64,000 nucleotides of DNA, taken from assembly GCF_008639165.1 (NCBI RefSeq), contig NZ_CP029197.1:6266001-6330000 (forward strand), read 5' to 3'. Under the pieces are notes generated by a model that was given only the letters and a program-made list of their open reading frames with translations, was not told where the DNA came from and did no database searches. Positions within the stretch are counted from its first letter, which is position 1, and each line of letters starts with the position of its first letter. The translations under genes and the position numbers were made by a program. Positions 1-7,410 of the stretch are shown here, one piece after another. The DNA comes from Streptomyces venezuelae ATCC 10712 (GTDB lineage Bacteria; Actinomycetota; Actinomycetes; Streptomycetales; Streptomycetaceae).

Positions 1-307
1 GGCGGTCGAGCATCGTGTTGAACGTACGCGTCAGGTCCGCGATCTCGCCCCGTCCCGCCACCACCGCACGCCGGCCCGGCCGCAGCAGGTCCGCCGTCCG
101 CATCGCCCGGGTGAGCCGCTGGAGCGGTGCCAGACCGAGCCGGAGCAGGAACGCGTTCGCGAGGAGCATCGCGACCAGGCCGGCCACGAGCACGATCGCC
201 TCACCGAGGAGTACGGGCGTGGAGACCGTCACGGGGCCCAACAGCAGCAGCACCGCGACGACCAGGACCGAGGCGTTGAGGAGGAAGATGCGCCAGTACA
301 GCGACAC
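1..307 (-). CDS. Sensor histidine kinase, N-terminal part (cut by window edge)
   Basis: Only the first ~102 codons lie in the window, read leftward from a GTG at 307 that has a GGGAGAG-like ribosome site about 10 nt upstream. The protein begins VSLYWRIFLLNASVLVV, a first membrane helix, followed by a second hydrophobic stretch (around residues 30-52) and then a HAMP-like linker: L-x-P-L-x-R-L-T at about residues 58-65 and the final visible piece EIADLTRTFNTMLDR. This two-helix plus HAMP layout with almost no extracellular loop is typical of actinobacterial sensor kinases. The H-box and ATPase domain would lie to the left of position 1, so kinase identity is inferred from the N-terminal architecture alone. 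Confidence 0.75.
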   Translation of the reverse strand, partial: MSLYWRIFLLNASVLVVAVLLLLGPVTVSTPVLLGEAIVLVAGLVAMLLANAFLLRLGLAPLQRLTRAMRTADLLRPGRRAVVAGRGEIADLTRTFNTMLDR

Positions 308-520
308 GCTCGCGACTCTCTCCCTCTGCCTGCTCCGGGCCTCTGACCTGCGACGGGATCCATGTCCCCGCCTCATCCTGACCAGGATCCGGCGGCTTGT
401 CCATCCGTGCCGACACCCATGTTCCGGGCCTCCCGGCGGGTGGCACCATGGCCCCCGACCACCGACCTGATCACCCTTCGACACGACCATAGGAGGGACG
501 GGCCCTTGCCTGCTCCGCGG

Positions 521-991
521 ATGAGAACGACACCCCTGCCCGGCATCGGTGTCCAGTACGACTTCACCACCCGGGAGCACCGCCAGCTGTCGGTCATCGC
601 GCACCGCGACGGCACCCGGACCGTGAACGTCTACCGGGCCGACGACCCCGACGCCTGCGCCCAGTCGCTGCACCTCACCGAGGCCGAGACCGCCTCGCTG
701 ATCGACGCGCTGCTGCCCGCCCACCACAGCCCCAACGTGCTGCACACCACCGACCTAGGACTCGTCGCCGAACGCATCGAGCTGTCCGCCCACTCGTACT
801 GGAACGGGCGGGTCCTCGGCGAGACGCGGATGCGCACCGAGGCGGGCGCCTCCATCGTCGCCGTACTGCGCCGCTCCGGGGCCGTGCCGTCCCCGACGCC
901 GGCCTTCCGGCTGGCCGGCGGCGACACCCTCATCGTCATCGGCACCCGCGAGGGCGTCGACGCGGCCGCCGCGATACTCGGTCGGGAGTGA
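521..991 (+). CDS. Cation:proton antiporter regulatory subunit (KhtT-like, TrkA-C domain)
   Basis: A 156-residue soluble protein. Residues 1-60 (MRTTPLPGIGVQYDF...) match the short N-terminal domain of KhtT-type proteins, whose hallmark is an L-P-G-I-G motif near the start. The C-terminal half ends ...FRLAGGDTLIVIGTREGV, the classic end of a TrkA-C (RCK-C) ligand-sensing domain. It sits 7 nt before a CPA2-type antiporter, the partner expected from the Bacillus KhtT-KhtU pair, so it probably gates K+ (or another cation) efflux on the cytoplasmic face. ATG 521 is chosen because it aligns with the family N-terminus. However, a good AGGAGG (491-496) sits 9 nt before an in-frame TTG at 506, so a start five codons earlier is possible. 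Confidence 0.85.
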   Translation: MRTTPLPGIGVQYDFTTREHRQLSVIAHRDGTRTVNVYRADDPDACAQSLHLTEAETASLIDALLPAHHSPNVLHTTDLGLVAERIELSAHSYWNGRVLGETRMRTEAGASIVAVLRRSGAVPSPTPAFRLAGGDTLIVIGTREGVDAAAAILGRE

Positions 992-998
992 GGGCGTC

Positions 999-2360
999 GT
1001 GCACTCCGCGGTCTTCCTGATCGAATTCGGCGCCATCATCCTCGGCCTCGGCCTGCTCGGGCGGCTCGCCGGCCGGTTCAGCTTCTCCCCGATACCCCTC
1101 TACCTCCTCGCCGGGCTCGCCTTCGGTAAGGGCGGCCTGCTGCCGCTGGGCACCAGCGAGGAGTTCGTCGCCATCGGCGCCGAGATCGGGGTGATCCTGC
1201 TCCTGCTCATGCTCGGCCTCGAGTACACCGCGAGCGACCTCGTCTCCAACCTCAAGACCCAGTACCCCGCGGGCCTCGTCGACTTCGCCCTCAACGCGCT
1301 GCCCGGCGCCGCCGCCGCGCTGCTCCTCGGCTGGGGACCGGTCGCGGCCGTCGTCCTCGCCGGCGTCACCTGGATCTCGTCCTCCGGCGTCATCGCCAAG
1401 GTGCTCGGCGACCTCGGGCGGCTCGGCAACCGCGAGACACCGGTCATCCTGAGCATCCTGGTCCTCGAAGACCTCGCCATGGCGGTCTACCTGCCCATCA
1501 TCACGGCCCTGCTCGCCGGGGTCGGCCTCGCGGCCGGCAGCGCCACGCTCGCCATCGCGCTGGGCGTGGCCGGGGCCGTGCTCTTCGTCGCCGTCCGCTA
1601 CGGGCGGCTGATCTCCCGCTTCGTCTCCAGTGACGATCCCGAGAAACTGCTCCTGGTCGTCCTCGGTCTGACCCTGCTCGTCGCGGGCGTCGCCCAGCAG
1701 CTCCAGGTCTCCGCCGCCGTTGGCGCGTTCCTCGTCGGCATCGCGCTGTCGGGTGAGGTCGCCGACGGCGCCCACGCCCTGCTGAGCCCGCTGCGCGACC
1801 TCTTCGCGGCGGTCTTCTTCGTCTTCTTCGGCCTGCACACCGACCCCGCAAGCATCCCGCCGGTGATCCTCCCGGCCCTCGCCCTGGCCGTCGTCACCGC
1901 GCTGACGAAGATCGCCACCGGGCACTGGGCCGCGCGCCGCGCCGGGATCGGCACCAAGGGGCGGTGGCGGGCGGGCGGCACCCTGGTGGCGCGCGGCGAG
2001 TTCTCGATCGTCATCGCGGGCCTCGCCGTCACCGCCGGGGTGCAGCCCCAGCTCGGGCCGTTCGCCACGGCGTACGTGCTCATCCTCGTGGTGATCGGGC
2101 CGCTCACGGCTCGCTACACCGAGCCGATCGCCACGTACCTGCTCCGCGGACGAGGGCCGAAGCCGCCGGCCCCGGACGGCACGACCGTACGAGGACCGGA
2201 GACGGGACCGGAGACCGAGACCGAGGCCGTATGCGCACCGGAACCGGGGTCCGAGGCCGTACGCGCACGGGAATCCGAGGCCGAGACCGTACGCGCACGG
2301 GAACCCGGGTCCGAGGCCGTACGCGTCCCGGAACCCGGGTCCGCCTCCGAGCGGGCGTGA
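999..2360 (+). CDS. Cation:proton antiporter (CPA2 / KhtU-like membrane subunit)
   Basis: A 453-residue polytopic protein starting at GTG 999, just after the KhtT-like gene. It has about 12 hydrophobic helices over residues 5-385 and the Na+/H+-exchanger fold signature of CPA2 proteins: GVILLLLMLGLEYTASDL, and ILVLEDLAMAV with an acidic residue in a helix as expected for cation/proton exchange. It would exchange monovalent cations for protons across the cytoplasmic membrane under control of the upstream subunit. The last ~60 residues are not membrane but a hydrophilic tail of near-repeats (GSEAVRA, RARE, EPGS) rich in Glu and Arg, which looks like recent repeat expansion. The stop lies 10 nt from the stop of the convergent flotillin gene. 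Confidence 0.88.
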   Translation: MHSAVFLIEFGAIILGLGLLGRLAGRFSFSPIPLYLLAGLAFGKGGLLPLGTSEEFVAIGAEIGVILLLLMLGLEYTASDLVSNLKTQYPAGLVDFALNALPGAAAALLLGWGPVAAVVLAGVTWISSSGVIAKVLGDLGRLGNRETPVILSILVLEDLAMAVYLPIITALLAGVGLAAGSATLAIALGVAGAVLFVAVRYGRLISRFVSSDDPEKLLLVVLGLTLLVAGVAQQLQVSAAVGAFLVGIALSGEVADGAHALLSPLRDLFAAVFFVFFGLHTDPASIPPVILPALALAVVTALTKIATGHWAARRAGIGTKGRWRAGGTLVARGEFSIVIAGLAVTAGVQPQLGPFATAYVLILVVIGPLTARYTEPIATYLLRGRGPKPPAPDGTTVRGPETGPETETEAVCAPEPGSEAVRARESEAETVRAREPGSEAVRVPEPGSASERA

Positions 2361-2370
2361 CCGCGGTCCC

Positions 2371-3789
2371 TCAGTCCGCGATCTCGACGGACTCCCGCTG
2401 CGGCTCCGCCCGCTTCCCCTGCTCCTTCCGCGTGATGCCCTGGAGCAGCTGAGCGAGGTCCACCCCGGTCGCGGACGACAGAAGCTCCATGCCCTGGGCG
2501 ACGTTGTCCGTGACCGTACGGGTCAACTGGCTCGCCCCGTCCGTGGAGATGACCGTCATCCTGTCGACGGCCGCGAGCGGCTCGGACGCCTTCGCGACGA
2601 CCTGCGGGAGGACCTCGACGAGCATCTGGAGGACGGCGGCGTCGCCGTACTGACCGAACGCGTCCGCCTTCTTCCGCATGGCCTCGGCCTCGGCGGCCCC
2701 CTTGGCGCCGATGGCCGCGGCCTGCGCCTCGCCCTCGATGCGTACGGCGTCGGCGAGCGCCGCCCGGTGGGCCTTCTCGCCCTCACCGGTGAGCCTGGCC
2801 CGCTGGGCGTCCGCCTCCGCCTCCTTCACCAGGGCGATACGGCGGGCCTCCGCCTCCTGCTCGGCCTGGTAGCGGGCGGCGTCGGCCGGCTTGCGGACCT
2901 GGGTGTCGAGCTGGCGGTCGGTCAGCTCGGCCTGGCGGGCGGCGACCTTCTCCTGCTCGGTCAGGATGTCCTGCTGGCGGGCGGCCTCGGCGAGCGGGCC
3001 GGCGGCGTTCGCCTGGGCGGCGGCCTCGTCGGTCTGCGCCTTGATCTCGGCCTGCTTCAGGTAGAGGGTCCGCTGGGCGATCGCGATCTCCTCCTCCGCC
3101 TTCAGCCGCGCCTGCTCGGCGGCGCGGCGCGCGACGGCCTCGGCGATGTCCGCCTCCTGCTTGGCGCGGGCGGCCTCGGGGCGGCCGAGGTCTTCCAGGT
3201 ACGAGCCCTCCGTGGTGATGTCCTGGATCTGGAAGGCGTCCAGGACCAGGCCCTGCCCGGAGAGGCTGGCCTCCGCCTCCTCGGCGACCTGGCCGGCGAA
3301 CGCGGCACGGTCCCGGATGATGTCCTCGACCGACATGCGCCCCACGATGGAGCGCAGCGCGCCCGACAGCACCTCCTGGGTGAAGCCGACGATGCCGTCC
3401 TGCTGCATCAGGAACCGCTGGGCGGCCGCCCGGATCGAGTCCTCCGTGCCGCCGACCTTGACGATCGCGACGCCCTCCAGGTTCGCCTTCACCCCGCGCA
3501 GGGTGACCGCTCCGCGGACCGCGACCGGGATGTGACGGCTCGACAGGTCGAGCGTGAACTTCTGCTGCACGAACGGGACGACGAACACACCGCCGCCGAC
3601 CACGACCTTCTGGCCGCTGTTGTCGGTGAACACCCGCCCGGTGGCGGGATCGGTGGCCTTCTTGCCGCGCCGGCCGGTGATGATGAACGCCTCGCTTGGG
3701 CCGGCGACCTTGTAGCGCGTGACGACGACGAGGCCGAGCAGGACGACGAGGACGACTATTCCCACGACGGCGGTCAGGACAGGGCTCAT
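2371..3789 (-). CDS. Flotillin family protein (SPFH domain)
   Basis: A 472-residue protein: an N-terminal membrane helix (residues 5-25), an SPFH/band-7 domain (about 30-200, including VVGGGVFVVPFVQQ and TLDLSSRHIPV), then a long Ala/Glu/Lys/Arg coiled-coil (about 205-385) and a short hydrophobic C-terminal region (LLSSATGVDLAQLLQGI). This order is diagnostic of flotillin/FloT proteins, which form oligomeric scaffolds in ordered membrane domains. The gene upstream on the same strand encodes an OB-fold NfeD/YuaF-like membrane protein, the usual partner. No catalytic role is expected. Confidence 0.92.
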   Translation of the reverse strand: MSPVLTAVVGIVVLVVLLGLVVVTRYKVAGPSEAFIITGRRGKKATDPATGRVFTDNSGQKVVVGGGVFVVPFVQQKFTLDLSSRHIPVAVRGAVTLRGVKANLEGVAIVKVGGTEDSIRAAAQRFLMQQDGIVGFTQEVLSGALRSIVGRMSVEDIIRDRAAFAGQVAEEAEASLSGQGLVLDAFQIQDITTEGSYLEDLGRPEAARAKQEADIAEAVARRAAEQARLKAEEEIAIAQRTLYLKQAEIKAQTDEAAAQANAAGPLAEAARQQDILTEQEKVAARQAELTDRQLDTQVRKPADAARYQAEQEAEARRIALVKEAEADAQRARLTGEGEKAHRAALADAVRIEGEAQAAAIGAKGAAEAEAMRKKADAFGQYGDAAVLQMLVEVLPQVVAKASEPLAAVDRMTVISTDGASQLTRTVTDNVAQGMELLSSATGVDLAQLLQGITRKEQGKRAEPQRESVEIAD

Positions 3790-3921
3790 GCAGGAATCCC
3801 CTCCGGAGATCGAGATGAATTGGATGCGTGCGATGTAATTGACGGGTGCGTGTGATGAATCGGTCGGTGCGGTGAATCTAAAGACGGAAGGGATGATCGG
3901 CGGCCCGTGGGTGAACCGGCG

Positions 3922-4428
3922 TCAGCGTTCCACCGGGCGGACGGTGACGGAGGTCGGTGACAACACCGACTCCACCCACACCTCGGAACCCCGCTCGACC
4001 GGTACGGCGGACTTCGCCGCGTACTTCACCGGCTGGCCGGCCAGATACAGCAGGACCTCGCCGTATCCCCCGGCGGGAATCGCCGTGACCACCGCGCCCG
4101 ACGTGCCCGTCAGGTCCTCGCCGCGCGGCGCGGAGGCATCGCCGTCCCGGAGCAGGGCCCTGCTGAACCTCCAGGTCAGCCAGCCCACGAGGGCGCCCGC
4201 TGCGACTCCGGTGAGGGTCGCGGTGACCGCTCCGGCGCCCGCGGCGCCCGTCGCGATCGCGCCCGCGAAACCGAGCGCCGAGACGAATCCGGCGATCACC
4301 GGGAGCGAGAGGAATCCGTCGAGGAATCCGTCGAACGCGCCGCCGACGCTTTCCAGGAAGCCGTCGAAGACGAGGGAGAGGGCCAGGACGATCAGTCCCG
4401 CGACACCGAATCCCAGAAACCATCCCAT
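3922..4428 (-). CDS. NfeD/YuaF-like membrane protein with C-terminal OB-fold
   Basis: A 168-residue protein starting MGWFLGFGVAGLIVL at ATG 4428, with AAGGGGGA 8 nt upstream. It has two or three membrane helices in the first ~95 residues. Residues 110-168 form a small beta-rich domain (GTSGAVVTAIPAGGYGEVLLYLAGQ ending in SPTSVTVRP, quoted as separate motifs), as in the OB domain of YuaF/NfeD proteins. These proteins associate with flotillins, and the flotillin gene follows 132 nt downstream on the same strand, so a two-gene membrane-domain unit is likely. A longer reading frame exists upstream, but it crosses the divergent BlaI gene and is rejected. Confidence 0.8.
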   Translation of the reverse strand: MGWFLGFGVAGLIVLALSLVFDGFLESVGGAFDGFLDGFLSLPVIAGFVSALGFAGAIATGAAGAGAVTATLTGVAAGALVGWLTWRFSRALLRDGDASAPRGEDLTGTSGAVVTAIPAGGYGEVLLYLAGQPVKYAAKSAVPVERGSEVWVESVLSPTSVTVRPVER

Positions 4429-4469
4429 AAGTCGATCCCCCCTTGTTCCCCCTGTTTTTCTGAATTGTT

Positions 4470-4495
4470 CCATGTAAGAGTCGTGTAGGACATGG
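4470..4495. promoter_or_regulatory. Interrupted dyad in divergent BlaI / NfeD-like promoter region
   Basis: CCATGT (4470-4475) is inverted as ACATGG (4490-4495) around a 14-nt spacer holding two TGTA words. It overlaps the next dyad by a few bases. This is a possible second regulator contact site between the divergent genes; functional assignment is inference. Confidence 0.35.
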
Positions 4496-4509
4496 GTGTC
4501 AACACCCAT
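4492..4509. promoter_or_regulatory. Candidate operator: perfect 8-bp inverted repeat upstream of blaI-like gene
   Basis: ATGGGTGT and ACACCCAT are exact reverse complements separated by CA. The dyad lies 67 nt before the BlaI-like start and 64 nt before the divergent NfeD-like start. BlaI/MecI regulators bind dyads in their own promoters, so autoregulation and possible control of the OB-fold/flotillin pair are plausible. Confidence 0.5.
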
Positions 4510-4575
4510 TGACGCCCGCTGGTGGTCGGACCGTTCAGTACGATGGACTGCTGTTCGGGCGCGGAGGAGGGCGAC

Positions 4576-4980
4576 ATGACGGACCGGAGCGAGGACGGGG
4601 CGGAACCCTCCCCACGCAGGCGCGGCCAGGGCGAACTGGAGGCCCAGGTGCTCGCCGTGCTGCGCGAGGCATCCGAACCGGTGCCCGTGGCATGGGTACG
4701 GGAACGCCTCGGCGGAGCCCTCGCCTACACCACCGTCATCACCATCCTCACCCGCCTCCGTGCGAAGGGCGCCGTCGAGCGCGAGCGCGCCGGCCGCTCC
4801 TTCCGCTGGACGGCCGTCGCCGACGAGGCCGGGCTCGCCGCCCTGCGGATGCGGAAGGTGCTCGACGCGGAGGCGGACCGCCACGCGGTCCTGGCGAGCT
4901 TCGTCACCGGCCTCTCGCCGAACGAGGAACGACTCCTTCGTGAACTGCTCGCCAAGGCGGCCGAGGAGGAGGAAGGCTAG
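4576..4980 (+). CDS. BlaI/MecI/CopY family transcriptional repressor
   Basis: A 134-residue winged-helix regulator. Residues 18-80 contain the family pattern: GELEAQVLAVLREASEPV, then a recognition region LAYTTVITILTRLRAKGAVERER (quoted in part), with a C-terminal dimerisation helix ending LLRELLAKAAEEEEG. ATG 4576 is chosen because GGAGGAGGG lies 5-8 nt before it; an earlier in-frame ATG lacks a site. The stop is 5 nt from the following M56 peptidase gene. In known systems (BlaR1/BlaI) the membrane peptidase inactivates the repressor on sensing a signal, and the pair here has that organisation. The controlled genes are not obvious; no beta-lactamase is present. Confidence 0.9.
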   Translation: MTDRSEDGAEPSPRRRGQGELEAQVLAVLREASEPVPVAWVRERLGGALAYTTVITILTRLRAKGAVERERAGRSFRWTAVADEAGLAALRMRKVLDAEADRHAVLASFVTGLSPNEERLLRELLAKAAEEEEG

Positions 4981-4985
4981 CCGTC

Positions 4986-5978
4986 ATGGGAGTCTTCGTC
5001 TTCCTTCCCCTCGTCCTTCCGCTCACCGCGTGGCCGGTCGCCCGCCTCGCCGAACAGCGGCTCCACCCCCGTACCGCGACGCGACTGCTCGCCGCGCTCG
5101 CCGGCGTCTCCGCCGTGTGCAGCACCCTCTGTCTCGGACTGCTCGTGATCGTGGGCACCGCCCAACTGCCGGGCAACCCGCTCCCCGACAGCTGGTCCGA
5201 CCCCGATGTACGGGCGGCCGTCCCGTACGACGAGATCGCGGGCCGCGCGGCCATCCCCGCGCTGCTCGCCGTCCTCGTCTCCTGCGGCCTTGCGGCCTGG
5301 CGTCAGGAACGGACCCGCCGCCGGGCGGTGGCGGCACTCGCCGGGCTGCCCCCGACGCCCGTCGCGGTACTGCCGGACCGCACCCCGTACGCGTACGCGC
5401 TCCCCGGCGGTTCCCGCAGCGGGAGCGCGAGCTGGAGCCGGAGCGGATGCGCGGGCAGGGGGCGTCGGCGGCCCGGCCGGGTCGTGGTCAGCACCGGCAT
5501 GCTCGACGGACTCGCCTCCGCCGAACGCCGGGCCCTCTTCGCCCACGAACGGGCCCACCTGGCCGGACGTCACCACCGCCATCTCCTGACGGTCCATCTC
5601 GCCGCGCGAGCCAACCCGTTCCTGCGGCCGCTGCGTACCGCCGTCTCCTACACCGCCGAACGTTGGGCCGACGAGGAGGCGGCCGCAGAGGTCGGCAGCC
5701 GCCGCGCCGTCGCGCGCGCGATCGGCACGGCGGCCCTGCTGGCGCCGCGTACCCCCGCAGCCACGCTCCCGGCGCTGACGGGCGCGGGCCCGGTGCCCCG
5801 ACGGGTCGCCGCCCTGATGCGGCCGGCCCCCGTCGGGCGGGCCTGGCCGCCGGTCGGCACGGCCGTTGGACTCGCCGCCTGGGGAGCCGCCTTCGGCGCG
5901 ACGGTGTCGGCGCTGTCCTCGGCGAACTCGGCGGTCACGCTGTTCCTGGTGCTGCGCGGAGTCGCCTCACCGGTGTGA
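4986..5978 (+). CDS. M56 family (BlaR1-like) membrane metallopeptidase
   Basis: A 330-residue protein with hydrophobic helices at about residues 2-20, 32-55, 83-103 and 290-325, and a zinc-peptidase motif H187-E188-R-A-H191 (HExxH) preceded by VVVSTGMLDGLASAERRA, which is characteristic of M56 peptidases. A further ligand is expected in AERWADEEAA downstream. It should sit in the cytoplasmic membrane and cleave the adjacent BlaI-type repressor. There is no C-terminal penicillin-binding sensor domain as in BlaR1, so it is a short actinobacterial M56 type whose signal is unknown. A Ser/Arg/Gly-rich stretch around residues 140-160, before the VVVSTG motif, looks like a lineage-specific insertion. 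Confidence 0.88.
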   Translation: MGVFVFLPLVLPLTAWPVARLAEQRLHPRTATRLLAALAGVSAVCSTLCLGLLVIVGTAQLPGNPLPDSWSDPDVRAAVPYDEIAGRAAIPALLAVLVSCGLAAWRQERTRRRAVAALAGLPPTPVAVLPDRTPYAYALPGGSRSGSASWSRSGCAGRGRRRPGRVVVSTGMLDGLASAERRALFAHERAHLAGRHHRHLLTVHLAARANPFLRPLRTAVSYTAERWADEEAAAEVGSRRAVARAIGTAALLAPRTPAATLPALTGAGPVPRRVAALMRPAPVGRAWPPVGTAVGLAAWGAAFGATVSALSSANSAVTLFLVLRGVASPV

Positions 5979-6006
5979 CGGTCGGCGCCCCCGCTGACGG
6001 GTCCGG

Positions 6007-6462
6007 CTAGAGGTCGAACTCGTGCGGCGGCAGGTCGAGGGTGAAACAGGCCTCGCGGACCACGGCCTGCTCCGTCTTGTCGAAGTCGCCGTCGGCGCCG
6101 CCGATGACGATGCCGATCTGGATGACGGCGCGGGCCTCGGCGGGCTTCTTCTTCGCCTTGGCTATCTCCTGCAGCACGCTGACCTTGCCGAAGTCGAAGT
6201 CGGCCGTCAGCTTGTCCAGGTTGGCGTCGAAGCGGCGCTGGAGGTCCAGGGCGTCGAAGTTCTGCAGCACTTCGTTGGTCGAGATGAGCTGGGCGACGCG
6301 GCGGCGCTCGGCGGGGTCGATCGTGCCGTCGGCCGCCGCGACGAGCGCGCACATGGCCATGCTCGCGTCCCGGAACGCGCCGCTCTTCAGGTCGTTCTTC
6401 TTCGCCACCAGCTGGGTCTGCATCGTCGATGCGGATTCCTTGATGCGGTCCCACAGGGCCAT
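6007..6462 (-). CDS. TerB family tellurite-resistance/stress protein
   Basis: A 151-residue all-helical protein (MALWDRIKESASTMQTQL...). It carries the TerB pattern of acidic helices: MAMCALVAAADGTIDPAERRRV near residue 35-56 and IGGADGDFDKTEQAVVREAC near residue 122-141, both with D-x-D-type acidic loops that bind metal in TerB homologues. Length equals the single-domain family. It stands alone here, without terD/terC neighbours, and converges with the M56 gene, leaving a 28-nt gap. A dyad 23-40 nt upstream may regulate it. TerB is associated with membrane-linked stress responses rather than tellurite alone. Confidence 0.88.
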   Translation of the reverse strand: MALWDRIKESASTMQTQLVAKKNDLKSGAFRDASMAMCALVAAADGTIDPAERRRVAQLISTNEVLQNFDALDLQRRFDANLDKLTADFDFGKVSVLQEIAKAKKKPAEARAVIQIGIVIGGADGDFDKTEQAVVREACFTLDLPPHEFDL

Positions 6463-6484
6463 GAGTACTCCAGACGTCGATTGT

Positions 6485-6502
6485 TTCTACGTACGTGTAG
6501 AA
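6485..6502. promoter_or_regulatory. Candidate operator upstream of terB-like gene
   Basis: TTCTAC and GTAGAA are exact inverted repeats separated by GTACGT, 23-40 nt upstream of the TerB start on the minus strand. The local sequence is AT-richer than its surroundings. A regulator is not identified. Confidence 0.4.
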
Positions 6503-6629
6503 CGAACGGCGTTCCGTGGAGTTCCCGGGAGAGACGAAGAGATGGAGAGAGGGGGAACCGAGGGGGAGGACTCGGCAGAGAAACGTGACATTGTACGATG
6601 CACCTCCGTGACATCTCGGAGGGCGCACG

Positions 6630-7316
6630 ATGGGTGACCTGAAGCAGTACGGCCTCGTCAGAGCGCAGGAGCGGCTCCGCGACCAGGTCGGCCACGCCCT
6701 CCGTGCCGCGCTGATCGCCGGTGAACTGCGGCCCGGCCAGGTCTACTCGGCGCCCGGACTCGCGAGCGACCTCGGCGTCTCCGCGACCCCGGTCCGTGAG
6801 GCCATGCTCGACCTGGCCAGGGAGGGCCTCGTCGAACCCGTCCGTAACAAGGGGTTCCGCATCACCGAGGTGAGCGAGCGCGACCTCGACCAGTTCACCG
6901 AACTCCGCACCCTCATCGAGGTTCCCACCATCGGCCTCGTCACGAGGCAGGCCGACCGGGAGCGGCTGGAAGCGCTGCGACCGGTCGCCGACGAGATCGT
7001 CACGTGCGCCCGCGAGCACGATCTCATCGGCTACCTGGAGGCGGACCGCCGCTTCCACCTGGCGCTGCTCGCGCTCTCCGGCAACGACCGCCTGGTCGAG
7101 ACGGTGGGGGAGCTGCGCAAGCGCTCCCGCCTCTACGGTCTGACCGGTCTCGACGAGGCGGGCAAGCTCGTCTCCTCGGCCGAGGAACACCTGGAACTCC
7201 TCGACCTGATGATCGCCGGCGACGACCGCGGCGCCGAGGACTGCATGCGCCGCCACCTCGGCCACGTCCGCTCGCTGTGGGCCGACGCCCGCGACGAACC
7301 GGTCGGTCGCGGCTGA
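6630..7316 (+). CDS. GntR family transcriptional regulator (FadR/FCD subfamily)
   Basis: A 228-residue regulator. Residues 12-75 form the GntR winged helix (ERLRDQVGHALRAALIAGEL, then LASDLGVSATPVREAMLDLAREGLV as the recognition region). Residues 85-222 form an FCD ligand-binding domain, including FTELRTLIEVPTIGL, the D..FH motif in EADRRFHLALL and the closing HL motif in MRRHLGHVRSLW, where metal-binding His/Asp residues usually sit. GGAGGG at 6618-6623 sets the ATG. Upstream are a -10-like TACGAT (6594-6599) and a direct repeat CGTGACAT (6584-6591 and 6607-6614). The ligand is unknown; FCD members mostly sense carboxylates. The following aminotransferase may be a target. Confidence 0.9.
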   Translation: MGDLKQYGLVRAQERLRDQVGHALRAALIAGELRPGQVYSAPGLASDLGVSATPVREAMLDLAREGLVEPVRNKGFRITEVSERDLDQFTELRTLIEVPTIGLVTRQADRERLEALRPVADEIVTCAREHDLIGYLEADRRFHLALLALSGNDRLVETVGELRKRSRLYGLTGLDEAGKLVSSAEEHLELLDLMIAGDDRGAEDCMRRHLGHVRSLWADARDEPVGRG

Positions 7317-7410
7317 GCCGCGACACCCACTGCGCCGGACGCCAACTCGCGCTCTCCGGAGGGGATTCCAGGAGCCTGGACAGCATCCACGAGACCTATA
7401 TGCTGACACC

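Noticed and set aside
936..1925. Long minus-strand reading frame opposite the antiporter
   Set aside because: Composition (Gly/Glu/Asp/Arg repeats) is a GC-bias shadow; it has no recognisable domain and the plus-strand antiporter is unambiguous.
2750..3200. Coiled-coil repeats of flotillin as a DNA tandem repeat
   Set aside because: The Ala/Glu periodicity is normal for flotillin helices; DNA units are not conserved enough to be called a repeat.
4428..4884. N-terminal extension of the OB-fold membrane protein
   Set aside because: It would overlap the BlaI-like gene in antisense, and the proper ribosome site lies just before 4428.
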